A stretch of 64,000 nucleotides of DNA from Marinoscillum furvescens DSM 4134 (GTDB taxonomy: Bacteria; Bacteroidota; Bacteroidia; Cytophagales; Cyclobacteriaceae), in contig NZ_QREG01000026.1 in NCBI RefSeq assembly GCF_003386095.1, positions 1-64,000 on the forward strand, given 5' to 3'. A program made the translations under genes and the position numbers. Within the stretch, counting starts at the first letter, position 1; every line of letters starts with the position of its first letter. Of the stretch, positions 8,085 to 16,170 are shown in pieces. The notes beneath the pieces are model-generated. The model saw nothing but the letters and a program-made list of their open reading frames with translations. It searched no databases and was not told the origin of the DNA.

Positions 8085-8417
8085 CGTAACAACGAATGAA
8101 ACACCATTATAGTTTGACAGGTCAAAAACTTACGCTATTTAAACAAAAAAGTAAAGAAAATTAAAACGAATACCAACAATCGCTAGAATGAATGCGCCTA
8201 ACTGCCTCTTTACTGGCTTCAGGGCGAGCTTCACCATGAATCAGTCGCTGAGAAAGGTCAGTGCTTTCTACTGACTTCAGCTCGCAGGGTTTTTCACTTT
8301 CAGAACGCAGTGCCACTTGGAAACTGTTGTGCTTGTGGCGCACTTCAGCTATTTTAGCTATACCTGCCATCATTGGGTACACTAACCGATAGTAGATCGT
8401 TAGACAAAAGCCTCATC
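8085..8417. other. Intergenic region in the accessory patch
   Basis: A 73-codon leftward frame (8382-8161) is present here, but the product has no recognisable domain and the DNA has a higher GC content than its neighbours. It may be a fragment of an unrelated insertion or a chance frame. A short hairpin (GTCAGT 8257-8262, ACTGAC 8270-8275) falls within it. No transposase or integrase was recognised. Confidence 0.5.
8161..8382 (-). CDS. Possible small hypothetical protein
   Basis: An open frame of 73 codons beginning MYPMMAGIAKIAEV. It is basic and hydrophilic, without a signal peptide, membrane segment or known motif. It is reported only because it fills an otherwise empty gap and differs in base composition from its AT-rich surroundings. 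It may equally be a remnant or a chance frame. Confidence 0.2.
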   Translation of the reverse strand: MYPMMAGIAKIAEVRHKHNSFQVALRSESEKPCELKSVESTDLSQRLIHGEARPEASKEAVRRIHSSDCWYSF

Positions 8418-9125
8418 ATGAGAACATTCATATTAGCTTGCATGATTTTTATCTCCGGAATTGTTAGTGGACAACAGAACGGATTGAACAAAATCAAAGA
8501 ATATGACCTATCCAACATATGGACATCCGGTGGAACAACTGACATTGATGAAACGGATTTCTTTACAACCGAGCGACCTGATTTTCGTGGATTTATTGGT
8601 GATAATTACCAGAGGATTTACATTCAAATTGATGAGGTGGTTAAAGACCATCTTAACCCTTTAATATACTATGTGAGAGGATATTCAGAAGTAAAAGGTA
8701 ATAGATGTTCATTTCTAGGAAAAATAAAAATCGATTCAGCCCAAATAACGGAACGTGGACAAATTTTCGAAGGTGCAGACTATTTGGTGGACATGAACAA
8801 GGTAACTCATAGGGGTACTGTTGTTTGTTCATATCAATTCTTTGAAAACAGAAATCAAAAATGGACAGGCTTTTTCAGCGGTCAACTTCGAACTCAGTTC
8901 TATTTAACAACTGATGGCCAAATTAAATATGATGCAATTGGAGGTTTCTCAGATTCCTATATGAACAACGCATATATTGGAGCTTGGACAAGTTACTCAT
9001 CTGGAAACAGTAAAACTTGTAACTGGGGAGAGTTTCGAATTCCTGAATCAGGTGATTTAGATATTGGATCCGGTGATTTTTCCCCTACCCCTAAGTATAT
9101 CGAGAACGGCTGGGAGGAGAACTGA
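8418..9125 (+). CDS. Exported hypothetical protein
   Basis: A 235-residue protein with a clear signal peptide at the chosen start (MRTFILACMIFISGIVSGQ). The frame is open 15 codons further upstream, but those residues are polar and would bury the signal sequence. The mature part is rich in aromatic and beta-strand-like segments and includes three cysteines. The family was not recognised. The last codons run directly into the remains of a HigB toxin gene read in another frame, so this gene or an adjoining insertion probably truncated that toxin. Confidence 0.6.
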   Translation: MRTFILACMIFISGIVSGQQNGLNKIKEYDLSNIWTSGGTTDIDETDFFTTERPDFRGFIGDNYQRIYIQIDEVVKDHLNPLIYYVRGYSEVKGNRCSFLGKIKIDSAQITERGQIFEGADYLVDMNKVTHRGTVVCSYQFFENRNQKWTGFFSGQLRTQFYLTTDGQIKYDAIGGFSDSYMNNAYIGAWTSYSSGNSKTCNWGEFRIPESGDLDIGSGDFSPTPKYIENGWEEN

Positions 9126-9238
9126 AAAGCCTATATCTAAAAGACTTCTACAGTATCCGAATTAACGACCAATGGCGGATTATTTTCCAATGGGAAGAAG
9201 GAAATGCTAATAATGTTGAAATTGTTGACTGTCACTAG
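9098..9238 (+). pseudogene. 5'-truncated HigB/RelE-family toxin remnant
   Basis: Reading in the frame that ends with TAG at 9236-9238, the last 37 or so residues are ELKSLYLKDFYSIRINDQWR, then IIFQWEEGNANNVEIVDCH. This matches the conserved C-terminal half of HigB-type mRNA interferases (YSIRINDQWRI...F.W..G.A..VEI.D.H). The frame is closed by a TAA at 9092, no ATG or GTG start is available, and the roughly 50-residue N-terminal half is absent. The toxin should be inactive. It stops 13 bp before the start of the higA-type antitoxin, the usual gene order for this pair. Confidence 0.8.
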
Positions 9239-9251
9239 AATAATATAGCAT

Positions 9252-9548
9252 ATGGAAAAGCTACCGAACATACATCCAGGCGAAGTTTTATCAGAGGAAT
9301 TTTTGCGACCTATGGGAATTTCTGCTTATCGATTATCAAAGGATCTGCATATTCCCCAAACAAGAGTGAGCGAAATACTGAAAAAGAACAGACGCGTAAC
9401 TGCTGACACAGTTTTAAGGCTGAGTAGGTACTTCGGAACAACTCCGAAATTCTGGCTTGGGCTTCAAGATGATTATGATATTGAGGAGGAACTTGGCAGA
9501 AAGACTGACGAACTAGAAACAATAGAAAAGGTAGCGACAACTTTGTGA
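9252..9548 (+). CDS. higA: HigA-family antitoxin (XRE-type HTH)
   Basis: A 98-residue DNA-binding antitoxin of the HigA/VapI type. The typical opening HPGEVLSEEFLRPMGISAYR is followed by the helix-turn-helix (about 25-60; LSKDLHIPQTRVSEIL) and by the conserved RYFGTTPKFWLGLQDDYD segment. HigA normally neutralises HigB and represses its own operon. Here the toxin upstream survives only as a C-terminal fragment, so HigA is an orphan that may still act as a repressor. Confidence 0.9.
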   Translation: MEKLPNIHPGEVLSEEFLRPMGISAYRLSKDLHIPQTRVSEILKKNRRVTADTVLRLSRYFGTTPKFWLGLQDDYDIEEELGRKTDELETIEKVATTL

Positions 9549-9635
9549 AAATATGAGCCATGAACACCCAGCTACAAACCAAAGGAGCAGCTCACCTAAG
9601 TGAGCCACCCCAATTATAGCTGTATTCCAGTGATG

Positions 9636-11384
9636 TTATTTCGCCACCACCCGAGCGGTATGATAGCTCACATGGCTGAGCACCAGGTGACTCGCCCCTT
9701 TGGAGACTTCTAAGGAAAAGGACCCGTCACGATCTGAAACCGTGCCATTGGTAGTGCCTTGCTCGATGATGTTGACGCCAGCGAGGGGCTGGTTGTCTTC
9801 CCCATACACCGTGCCTATCCACTTGCCATCGGTATGTTCGGCATCTACTTTCATATTGGGTTTTTCTGGTTGGGGCGTGTCCTCTTGGTTGGCTACAGCA
9901 CCATCACCCAGAGCGAAAATGATCGGTAGCACCATGCGTACTTTTACCGCTTTGCCTCGTTGCTTACCCGGTATGAAGTTTGGAGATGCTTTTACCACTC
10001 GGATTGCTTCTTCGTCCAGCAGAGGGTCCACGCCTTTGACGACCTTTACATCGCTCAGGCTGCCGTCAGGCATCACGATAAATTGTACATATACCCGACC
10101 TGTGATGCCCTTTTCTTTGGCTGCAGTCGGATAGGTCATTTGCTCACTCAGGAATTCATAGTAGGCGGTCATGCCTCCGGGAAACTCGGGCTGTTCCTCC
10201 ACCACGGTAAAGACTTCTTCGTCCGATTTGGATTTTTGAGCGATGTAGTCCAGGTTTTTGCCATCTTTTACCAGGGCCAGATAGATCTGTCCGGCGTTTG
10301 CGCTGGACTTGTCTACCCGCATGGAGTGGATAGACTCAGGGTCTATGTCCTGCAAAGCTGCTACCTCACTTAATTTGGAGTCGAGCGCTTTGTCATCAGT
10401 TGTTTCTACCGTAACTTCCACGAATACCAGGTCATCTCGCAGTGCCGCTACATCTTTCTGCATATCGGCGGGGAGTTGATCAAAGGAGATCATGTTGCTT
10501 TTGGAGCCCATATCTTTGAGCTCTGCGTCCAATTCTTCATTGCAGGCAAACGCTATGGACAGGAGCGTGCTGAGTACCGCCAGTGTACCTAGCTTCCAGG
10601 GTTTGATTGTTTTCATTTGCAGTTTCATTGCTTTTAGTCGTTTTAAGATTAAACCATCATGAAATGAGCTGGCCATGCTCATCCCATGTGCTTTTAAAGT
10701 AGCACTGATCAGTACGTTGGAGTATTGGTCGAGCGGGCAGCTTTTCAGGGCATATGCGTCGGCCTGATACTCATGTATTTTCTTCATTTCATTTCGTGCA
10801 AACCACGCCCCGGGTAGCCACCAGCATACCGCTCTGAATACTTCCAGCAGCAGGATGTCGTAAGTGTGTCCCAGGCGAGCATGCGCTTGCTCGTGTTGGA
10901 GTATGAGTTGGTATGATTCGTCCTTTTCGGAAATATTGGGGTCTATAAAAATCCATTGGAAAAACGTAAAACTTCCTTTCACGCCATGTGCCTTACGTAC
11001 GGTGAGGTTGTTGACCCTTTCGGCACTGCTCTGACTTTTGAGTAGGAAAAGACGAAGGATGCTATAGCCAATTCGCATGAGTAGCAGCACCGTGACGATC
11101 CAGTAGGTATACAGTGCCAGGCTGGCCAGGTCTAAACTCGAGTTTGACTGGGCAGCGATCACTGCGGGCGCCATGGTGTAAGTTTGGGTAGCCGTAGGCA
11201 GGGGATTGGTTTCAAACAGTTGCCAAAAGGCCGGCAGCCGGAGAGCAGGTATGATCAGCGCAAGTGCTGTGGTGCCTAGCAGGTACAGTCTCATCTTGCC
11301 ATACTGCCGCTCCTGGCGGAGTAGTAGGCAATAGGCAGCTACCAGTATGCTGTGAATGATGGCAAGTTCTATGAAGTAATTCAT
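9636..11384 (-). CDS. BlaR1-type M56 membrane metallopeptidase with TonB-C and carboxypeptidase-regulatory-like domains
   Basis: A 582-residue sensor protease. Membrane helices lie at about 2-20, 33-52, 88-113 and 268-286. The cytoplasmic gluzincin-like domain has the zinc motif HEQAH (His164, Glu165, His168) and a downstream HEYQADAYAL segment supplying a third ligand. After the fourth helix there is no penicillin-binding domain. Instead there is a TonB C-terminal-like domain (about 395-490; FPGGMTAYYEFL, GRVYVQFIVMPDG, FIPGKQRGKAV) and a beta-sandwich of the carboxypeptidase regulatory type (about 515-582). It overlaps blaI by 4 bp (ATGA). By analogy it would cleave BlaI after sensing a periplasmic signal; the signal is unknown. 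Confidence 0.9.
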   Translation of the reverse strand: MNYFIELAIIHSILVAAYCLLLRQERQYGKMRLYLLGTTALALIIPALRLPAFWQLFETNPLPTATQTYTMAPAVIAAQSNSSLDLASLALYTYWIVTVLLLMRIGYSILRLFLLKSQSSAERVNNLTVRKAHGVKGSFTFFQWIFIDPNISEKDESYQLILQHEQAHARLGHTYDILLLEVFRAVCWWLPGAWFARNEMKKIHEYQADAYALKSCPLDQYSNVLISATLKAHGMSMASSFHDGLILKRLKAMKLQMKTIKPWKLGTLAVLSTLLSIAFACNEELDAELKDMGSKSNMISFDQLPADMQKDVAALRDDLVFVEVTVETTDDKALDSKLSEVAALQDIDPESIHSMRVDKSSANAGQIYLALVKDGKNLDYIAQKSKSDEEVFTVVEEQPEFPGGMTAYYEFLSEQMTYPTAAKEKGITGRVYVQFIVMPDGSLSDVKVVKGVDPLLDEEAIRVVKASPNFIPGKQRGKAVKVRMVLPIIFALGDGAVANQEDTPQPEKPNMKVDAEHTDGKWIGTVYGEDNQPLAGVNIIEQGTTNGTVSDRDGSFSLEVSKGASHLVLSHVSYHTARVVAK

Positions 11385-11743
11385 GGCTTCTGCTGTTTTA
11401 GTTCGTCGAGCAGCTGCTCCAGCTCATTGATACTCAGGTTGTCTTCTTTGGTGAAAAAGGAAACCATCTGCTGGTAGGAGCCACTGAAGTATTTGGATAC
11501 AAATCCTTTCATAAAGGTTTTGGTATAAGCAGACTTGGTGATAAGCGGATGGTATTTGTAGGATTTGCCATGCGACTCGTGCCCGACAAAGCCCTTTTGC
11601 TCCAGAATACGCACAATGGTACTCACAGTGTTGTATGCGGGTTTGGGCTCTGGTAGCTCTGCGATTACCTCCTTTACAAAGGCCGACTCTAGCTGCCATA
11701 GTACCTGCATGATCTCTTCTTCAGCTTTGGTAAGTTCTTTCAT
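11381..11743 (-). CDS. BlaI/MecI/CopY-family transcriptional repressor
   Basis: A 120-residue winged-helix repressor. It opens with the family signature LTKAEEEIMQVLWQLESAFV and continues with the recognition-helix region (PAYNTVSTIVRILEQKGFV) and a C-terminal dimerisation helix. Its stop is interlocked with the start of the BlaR1-type protease, the standard arrangement for protease-relieved repression. Three palindromes of the form AACTAAA-NN-TTTAGTT lie just upstream and overlap its own promoter, so it very probably represses itself. A fourth such site precedes the divergent TonB receptor. Confidence 0.93.
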   Translation of the reverse strand: MKELTKAEEEIMQVLWQLESAFVKEVIAELPEPKPAYNTVSTIVRILEQKGFVGHESHGKSYKYHPLITKSAYTKTFMKGFVSKYFSGSYQQMVSFFTKEDNLSINELEQLLDELKQQKP

Positions 11744-11765
11744 TCGGTTAGTTTTTATCCGGTAA

Positions 11766-11835
11766 AACTAAATTCTTAGTTCAAAACTAAAAGTTTAGTT
11801 GATGAATGCAAATTATTTTAACTAAAAGTTTAGTT
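11766..11835. promoter_or_regulatory. Cluster of three BlaI-like palindromic operators
   Basis: Two identical palindromes, AACTAAAAGTTTAGTT, lie at 11785-11800 and 11820-11835. A third with one mismatch (AACTAAATTCTTAGTT) lies at 11766-11781. Each has 7-bp arms around a 2-bp centre. The middle site overlaps the -7 element of the blaI promoter and the other two flank the promoter, a layout expected for autorepression. That BlaI binds them is inferred from position and symmetry. Confidence 0.8.
11782..11812 (-). promoter_or_regulatory. Promoter of blaI-blaR1 (Bacteroidota type)
   Basis: On the minus strand the -33 box TTTG (complement of 11809-11812) is separated by 19 bp from the -7 box TAGTTTTG (complement of 11782-11789), an exact fit to TTTG-N19-21-TAnnTTTG. 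Transcription would begin near 11776, about 33 bp before the blaI start. The -7 box shares bases with the central operator. Confidence 0.75.
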
Positions 11836-12056
11836 GATAGGGGTGCTGAAAATTTGAAACAGGATAGGGTGGTATAGAATTGATAAGGTTTGAGGTTGTA
11901 TTTGGGATGAATTATTAAAAAATGAATGTTTTTTTTATGAAAATTTAAATAAGTGTAGGTGAATAGCTCTTTTTGATACACTTTTGCATTCGAGTCAGCT
12001 ATAAGAATTTTTTAAACCGAGCCAACCAACAAGCCAATTCAAGTGGACTTTTTTTT

Positions 12057-12072
12057 AACCAAACCTTTAGTT
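12057..12072. promoter_or_regulatory. Fourth BlaI-like operator, before the TonB receptor
   Basis: AACCAAACCTTTAGTT matches the operator AACTAAAAGTTTAGTT at 13 of 16 positions and keeps the inverted symmetry with one mismatch between its arms. It ends 18 bp before the receptor start codon. It suggests that BlaI also controls the receptor. Confidence 0.55.
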
Positions 12073-12090
12073 AGCAGACTTTAATTTCCC

Positions 12091-15051
12091 ATGAATCGCC
12101 GAACCCAACCCAAATTCGGGCTACTTTTTGTATGCCTGTGTTTCACTATGTTTTCTTATGCCCAATCCAATGTCACCGGTAAGGTGGTAGACGGGGCTGG
12201 AGAACCCATTCCTTTTGCCACTTTGCTTTTGCCCGATGGGCCTATAGCTGGTACTACTACAGATATTGAGGGTGAGTTTTTTGTACCCTACCTGAATGAA
12301 GGGCAGTATACCTTTCAGGTGAGTAGTGTGGGCTTTAGGACCGAGCTGGTACCTTTTACAGTAGCAGATCAAGATGTAGATCTCTACATAGTGCTTACCG
12401 ATGACCTCTTAGAACTTACTCAGGTGATCAAGACAGGAACTTTTAATCCTTTGTCTAAACTGGAATCCAGTGTAGCTATCACTACGGTGAACTCTACGGA
12501 AATACGGAAACGAAAGCCACAAGGTACCGGTGAGCTTCTATCTTCAGTACCCGGTGTATATGTAGACCACAGTAGTGGAAATATCAACAGCCGCATCATC
12601 GTGCGTGGCTTGACAACCGGAACTACGAACTTGCTGGGCCAGGCGTCTGGGTCTGGTTTTCGCTATGTGTCACTGCAAGAGGATGGACTACCGGTAATCA
12701 GTACTATATCTAACAGCGCCGCGCCGGATTATTTTCATCGGGTAGATCATACCGTGGGAAGGCTGGAGGCCATCAGAGGAGGGAGTTCATCGGTCACAGC
12801 AGCCAATTCCCCAGGTGGCATATTTAATTTTATCTCCAAGACAGGAGGGGTAGATTTTGGTGGAGAAACGAGCATGACCTATGGCTTGTATGACAATGGT
12901 CGATGGATGTCCAGAGCAGATGTGGGCATGGGTGGGCCTTTGAACCGAAACTGGCGCTGGTATGCCGGCGGCTTTTACCGACATGATAACGGCCCCAGGG
13001 AAATCGATGGGGTAGCCAATGCTGGAGGTCAACTAAAGGCCAACCTGGCTTATGTAGGAGAAGAGCTGATCGTGAAGTTTTACGGTAAATACCTCAACGA
13101 CAAAAATACCACCTATGGCAACGTACCTACCAAAAGTGTAGGTGAAGGAGGGAAGTTTGAGTCTTTTGACGAGCGTTATTCTGCGATTTTCCCCTCGTTA
13201 ACGGCGGATGTCAATGATTATTCGACGGGTAGCAATCCAACTTTGCGATCGTTCAATTCCGCAGATCGGGCGGCTTCTGAGTCGATGATGCTCGGCATAA
13301 ACATAGACTACACGCTGGGTAATGGCTGGTCTATCTCCGAAAAGATGAAAGCCAGTTTACTTAGCCAACGCATCAATCAGTTTACCGAAGTACCCGGAGC
13401 TTCTCCAGATTATGCTGCTTATGGCATGGATTTTTATGACGTAAGTACTGGCAACAGTATTGTCATTGAGGATGTGACTAATAATTTTATTACACTTTCG
13501 GCCATGGATTTCAACGTGTCTATGGTGGACGCCATCAATCAGGTTTCACTGATTCACGAGTCCGAGAATCATCGCTTTACGCTAGGAAATTTTTCGTCAT
13601 ATAACCGATCCAATTTTGCCTACAATTTCAATTTTCTCAGCGCATTGTTGGAGCCCCATAACCAGCTGGTAGGGATGCGTATCCCAAATCCTTATATTGG
13701 TTGGGAATATGCGGATGGCTCAGCTGTCTCCGGTCCGCAGTACTATCAGGTGACCAACGAACATGGTTTTTTCCTGACGAACCCCATTATGCTGCCGGGT
13801 AGTGAGCTCAATACCGCTATTATTGCCGGGTATGTAAATGAAGAGTGGAGAGTATCCGAACAATTTACAATTGATGGTGGAGTACGGCTGGAGTACATCA
13901 AACACTTTGGCCATAAGGAAGGATTCGGCAATGCTTTGGAAACGGGCATCACGCCACTATACAACCCTGATGACCGCCAGGCCAATCCAGCTTTTAATCC
14001 GGCTCAGCCAGTGTCGGCACAAAACCCTCCATATTTCCCTAATGCCGTGTTGGCGAATGGCCTGGACAATGATCCATTTACCTTCTTTGATGGGGCTACG
14101 AAATATGCCAATGGTCAGCAGTATGAGTTTGACCACAGCTATCTGTACTGGTCTGGATCTCTGGGATTCAACTACAAGTTTAGTGAGCAGCTGGCGGGCT
14201 TTGCCCGTGCAAGTAGAGGGGTGAAAGCACCAGATGTAGATTACTACGTTTACAATTTTGATAATGTGGCCATCAACCCCCAAACTGCCGGGGTGAACTC
14301 TTTTGATGATTTGCTGGAAGAAGTGCGCCAGGCCGAACTAGGTGTAAAAGTGAATGGACAGACGTTTTCATTGTTTTCCACTGTGTTTTACAACAACCTG
14401 AAAAATGTTCCTTATTCCACATTGGGTACCACCTCTACGCTGGAGACGTTCTTTACGCCCACCACTTTCAACGAGTCCACTACCTATGGCTTAGAAACCG
14501 AAGTGATTTGGAAACCCGTGGATCAGTTGAAGCTTCGTGTAAACGGCACCTATCAGTTGCCGGTATGGAATACGTTCAAGTACTATGATATAGACTCCAT
14601 CACTTATCAAAGTGCTCAGGGAGTGACTGTAGATCAGGAGCTGTTTGATCGGTATCAGCTTACGCTAAAAGACAAAACCATCGCAGATTTACCTGACTTG
14701 TTTGTGAATTTCGATGCGGAATATGAGTTAGGGGCACTAACGCTGGGAGCCGGGGCCAATTATGTGGGCAAGCGTGCTTTCAATGTGCATGCCGTGGAGT
14801 ATGCTCCGCAGTTTATCACCTTTGATGCCAGTGCGAGTTTGGCTTTGGGCCAAATGACCATCAATCTGGATATAGACAACCTGACCAACACTTTAGCCTA
14901 TACCAATTTTTCTACCTATCTGGGAGCGTCTTTGTATCGCGAAAGCCTTACCCGTGAGCAGATTGAAAGTTATCAGGCATCGGGCAGACCTGTACTCGGC
15001 ACGCCTATCCTTCCCAGGTTGGCAAGAGTTTCAGTTTCATACCAGTTTTAA
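12091..15051 (+). CDS. TonB-dependent outer-membrane receptor
   Basis: A 986-residue outer-membrane transporter. A signal peptide (about 1-25, ending SYAQ) is followed by a carboxypeptidase-regulatory-like domain (about 27-110, VTGKVVDGAGEPIPFATL), the periplasmic plug (about 135-250; SSVPGVYVD, IIVRGL, EAIRGGSSS, PGGIFNFISKTGG) and a 22-strand-type barrel ending in the aromatic-terminated strand ARVSVSYQF. The plug and barrel resemble ferric-siderophore and iron-citrate-type receptors more than SusC, and no SusD partner is adjacent, so a metal chelate is the likelier substrate; this is inference. It is divergent from blaI, with a BlaI-like palindrome just upstream and a strong terminator just downstream. 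Confidence 0.93.
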   Translation: MNRRTQPKFGLLFVCLCFTMFSYAQSNVTGKVVDGAGEPIPFATLLLPDGPIAGTTTDIEGEFFVPYLNEGQYTFQVSSVGFRTELVPFTVADQDVDLYIVLTDDLLELTQVIKTGTFNPLSKLESSVAITTVNSTEIRKRKPQGTGELLSSVPGVYVDHSSGNINSRIIVRGLTTGTTNLLGQASGSGFRYVSLQEDGLPVISTISNSAAPDYFHRVDHTVGRLEAIRGGSSSVTAANSPGGIFNFISKTGGVDFGGETSMTYGLYDNGRWMSRADVGMGGPLNRNWRWYAGGFYRHDNGPREIDGVANAGGQLKANLAYVGEELIVKFYGKYLNDKNTTYGNVPTKSVGEGGKFESFDERYSAIFPSLTADVNDYSTGSNPTLRSFNSADRAASESMMLGINIDYTLGNGWSISEKMKASLLSQRINQFTEVPGASPDYAAYGMDFYDVSTGNSIVIEDVTNNFITLSAMDFNVSMVDAINQVSLIHESENHRFTLGNFSSYNRSNFAYNFNFLSALLEPHNQLVGMRIPNPYIGWEYADGSAVSGPQYYQVTNEHGFFLTNPIMLPGSELNTAIIAGYVNEEWRVSEQFTIDGGVRLEYIKHFGHKEGFGNALETGITPLYNPDDRQANPAFNPAQPVSAQNPPYFPNAVLANGLDNDPFTFFDGATKYANGQQYEFDHSYLYWSGSLGFNYKFSEQLAGFARASRGVKAPDVDYYVYNFDNVAINPQTAGVNSFDDLLEEVRQAELGVKVNGQTFSLFSTVFYNNLKNVPYSTLGTTSTLETFFTPTTFNESTTYGLETEVIWKPVDQLKLRVNGTYQLPVWNTFKYYDIDSITYQSAQGVTVDQELFDRYQLTLKDKTIADLPDLFVNFDAEYELGALTLGAGANYVGKRAFNVHAVEYAPQFITFDASASLALGQMTINLDIDNLTNTLAYTNFSTYLGASLYRESLTREQIESYQASGRPVLGTPILPRLARVSVSYQF

Positions 15052-15071
15052 GGAGGTTGCCACAAAACTAA

Positions 15072-15117
15072 AAAGCCCTCGCTCAATCCATACTGGGATT
15101 GAACGAGGGCTTTTTTT
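15072..15117 (+). terminator. Intrinsic terminator after the TonB receptor
   Basis: A long stem is formed by AAAGCCCTCG (15072-15081) with CGAGGGCTTT (15104-15113), extended inward by TCAATCC (15083-15089) with GGATTGA (15096-15102). T residues continue to 15117. It starts 20 bp after the receptor stop and precedes the convergent oxidoreductase gene, for which it may also serve. Confidence 0.92.
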
Positions 15118-15134
15118 AATCCGTCTGTATCAGC

Positions 15135-16157
15135 TTACCATTTCACTGCCACCTTGCCGATGGATTGGCGTCCAGCAAGAAATTCGTGAGCCTCTGCCAG
15201 CTCTTCATGGGCAAATTCTTTACCCACAGTAGGCTTTATCTCTCCTTTCTCGGCCATGTCGATCACAGCTTTGAGGCAACGCTGAAAGGTTTCTGGTTTA
15301 TGATCGGCTATACGGAGCATGTTGATACCCAGCATGGAGGTGCTGGACGATACAAATTTGATGGGGCTCCACCAGCCAAAACCGAAAAGCAGCTTCAGCA
15401 TCTTTACGATGTTGCCTTTAGCGTCTGTCATTTTCGAAGCGCCATAAATTATCACACGTCCTCCAGCATTGAGGAGGGCATAGTCTTTCTTCACATAGTC
15501 TCCACCAATGGGGTTAAACGTAGCGTCTAGCTTTCGCCCAAAACCGAGGTTTTCTATTTTTTGCTGATAGTCTTCTTCGCGGTAATTGATCGGGTGATCC
15601 ACCCCAAGGTCGCGCAAGTACTGGAGCTTTTCTTCTGACCCTGCGGTGCCAAAGAGCACACACCCTTTGCGTTTGAGTAGCTGCACTAGCGCTGTGCCTA
15701 CTCCGCCAGCTGCAGCGTGGATGAGTGCATGGTCGCCCGCATGAAGCGAAGCGCATTCTTCTGCGGCATAGTAGGCGGTAATGTACTGTGTAGCGAGTGC
15801 GGTGGCTTCACCTATGCTTAGGCTTTCCGAGATTTTAGCCACGGCTATAGCCGGTGAGATCACATGATCTGCATACCCTCCAAACCGTGTAAAAGCCAGC
15901 ACGCGATCACCGATTTCCAATCCGGTAACTCCTTCTCCCAAAGCCTTTACGTGCCCGACATTTTCATAGCCGATCACAGCGGGCAGTGGCGGGCAGTCCC
16001 GATACATCCCCAGCCGGGCCATCACGTCAGCAAAATTGAGCCCAAAACCTTCAGATTCGATGAGTACCTCTCCTGCAGCAGGTGAGGGTGTGGGCTTTTC
16101 TTGTAGTTCGAAGGCTTCGGATGCTTTGCCGTTTTTGATGAGTGTGTAGGTCTTCAT
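15135..16157 (-). CDS. Zinc-less medium-chain NAD(P)H:quinone oxidoreductase-like protein
   Basis: A 340-residue medium-chain dehydrogenase/reductase of the quinone oxidoreductase / VAT-1-like branch. It has the GroES-like N-terminal domain (about 1-125, with GFGLNFADVMARLG), the nucleotide-binding motif AAAGGVGTAL (about 148-157) and the C-terminal GREF-type tail (AHEFLAGRQSIGKVAV). The cysteine-rich structural-zinc loop of alcohol dehydrogenases is missing, as expected for this branch. The substrate is unknown. Its start lies 13 bp after the stop of the MscS-type gene on the same strand, so the two are probably co-transcribed. Confidence 0.88.
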   Translation of the reverse strand: MKTYTLIKNGKASEAFELQEKPTPSPAAGEVLIESEGFGLNFADVMARLGMYRDCPPLPAVIGYENVGHVKALGEGVTGLEIGDRVLAFTRFGGYADHVISPAIAVAKISESLSIGEATALATQYITAYYAAEECASLHAGDHALIHAAAGGVGTALVQLLKRKGCVLFGTAGSEEKLQYLRDLGVDHPINYREEDYQQKIENLGFGRKLDATFNPIGGDYVKKDYALLNAGGRVIIYGASKMTDAKGNIVKMLKLLFGFGWWSPIKFVSSSTSMLGINMLRIADHKPETFQRCLKAVIDMAEKGEIKPTVGKEFAHEELAEAHEFLAGRQSIGKVAVKW

Positions 16158-16170
16158 ATGGGTCTGAAAT

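Larger units (their letters stand above)
11744..12090. promoter_or_regulatory. Divergent control region between blaI and the TonB receptor
   Basis: These 347 bases are AT-rich and hold no gene. They contain the leftward blaI promoter, three BlaI-like operators on the blaI side and one on the receptor side, listed separately. A receptor promoter was not securely identified: CACTTTTG at 11979-11986 is one mismatch from the TAnnTTTG element but lacks a matching upstream box. Confidence 0.7.

Noticed and set aside
9590-9605. Hairpin GCTCAC-CTAA-GTGAGC as a terminator between higA and the BlaR1-type gene
   Set aside because: There is no T-run on either side, so it is not supported as an intrinsic terminator.
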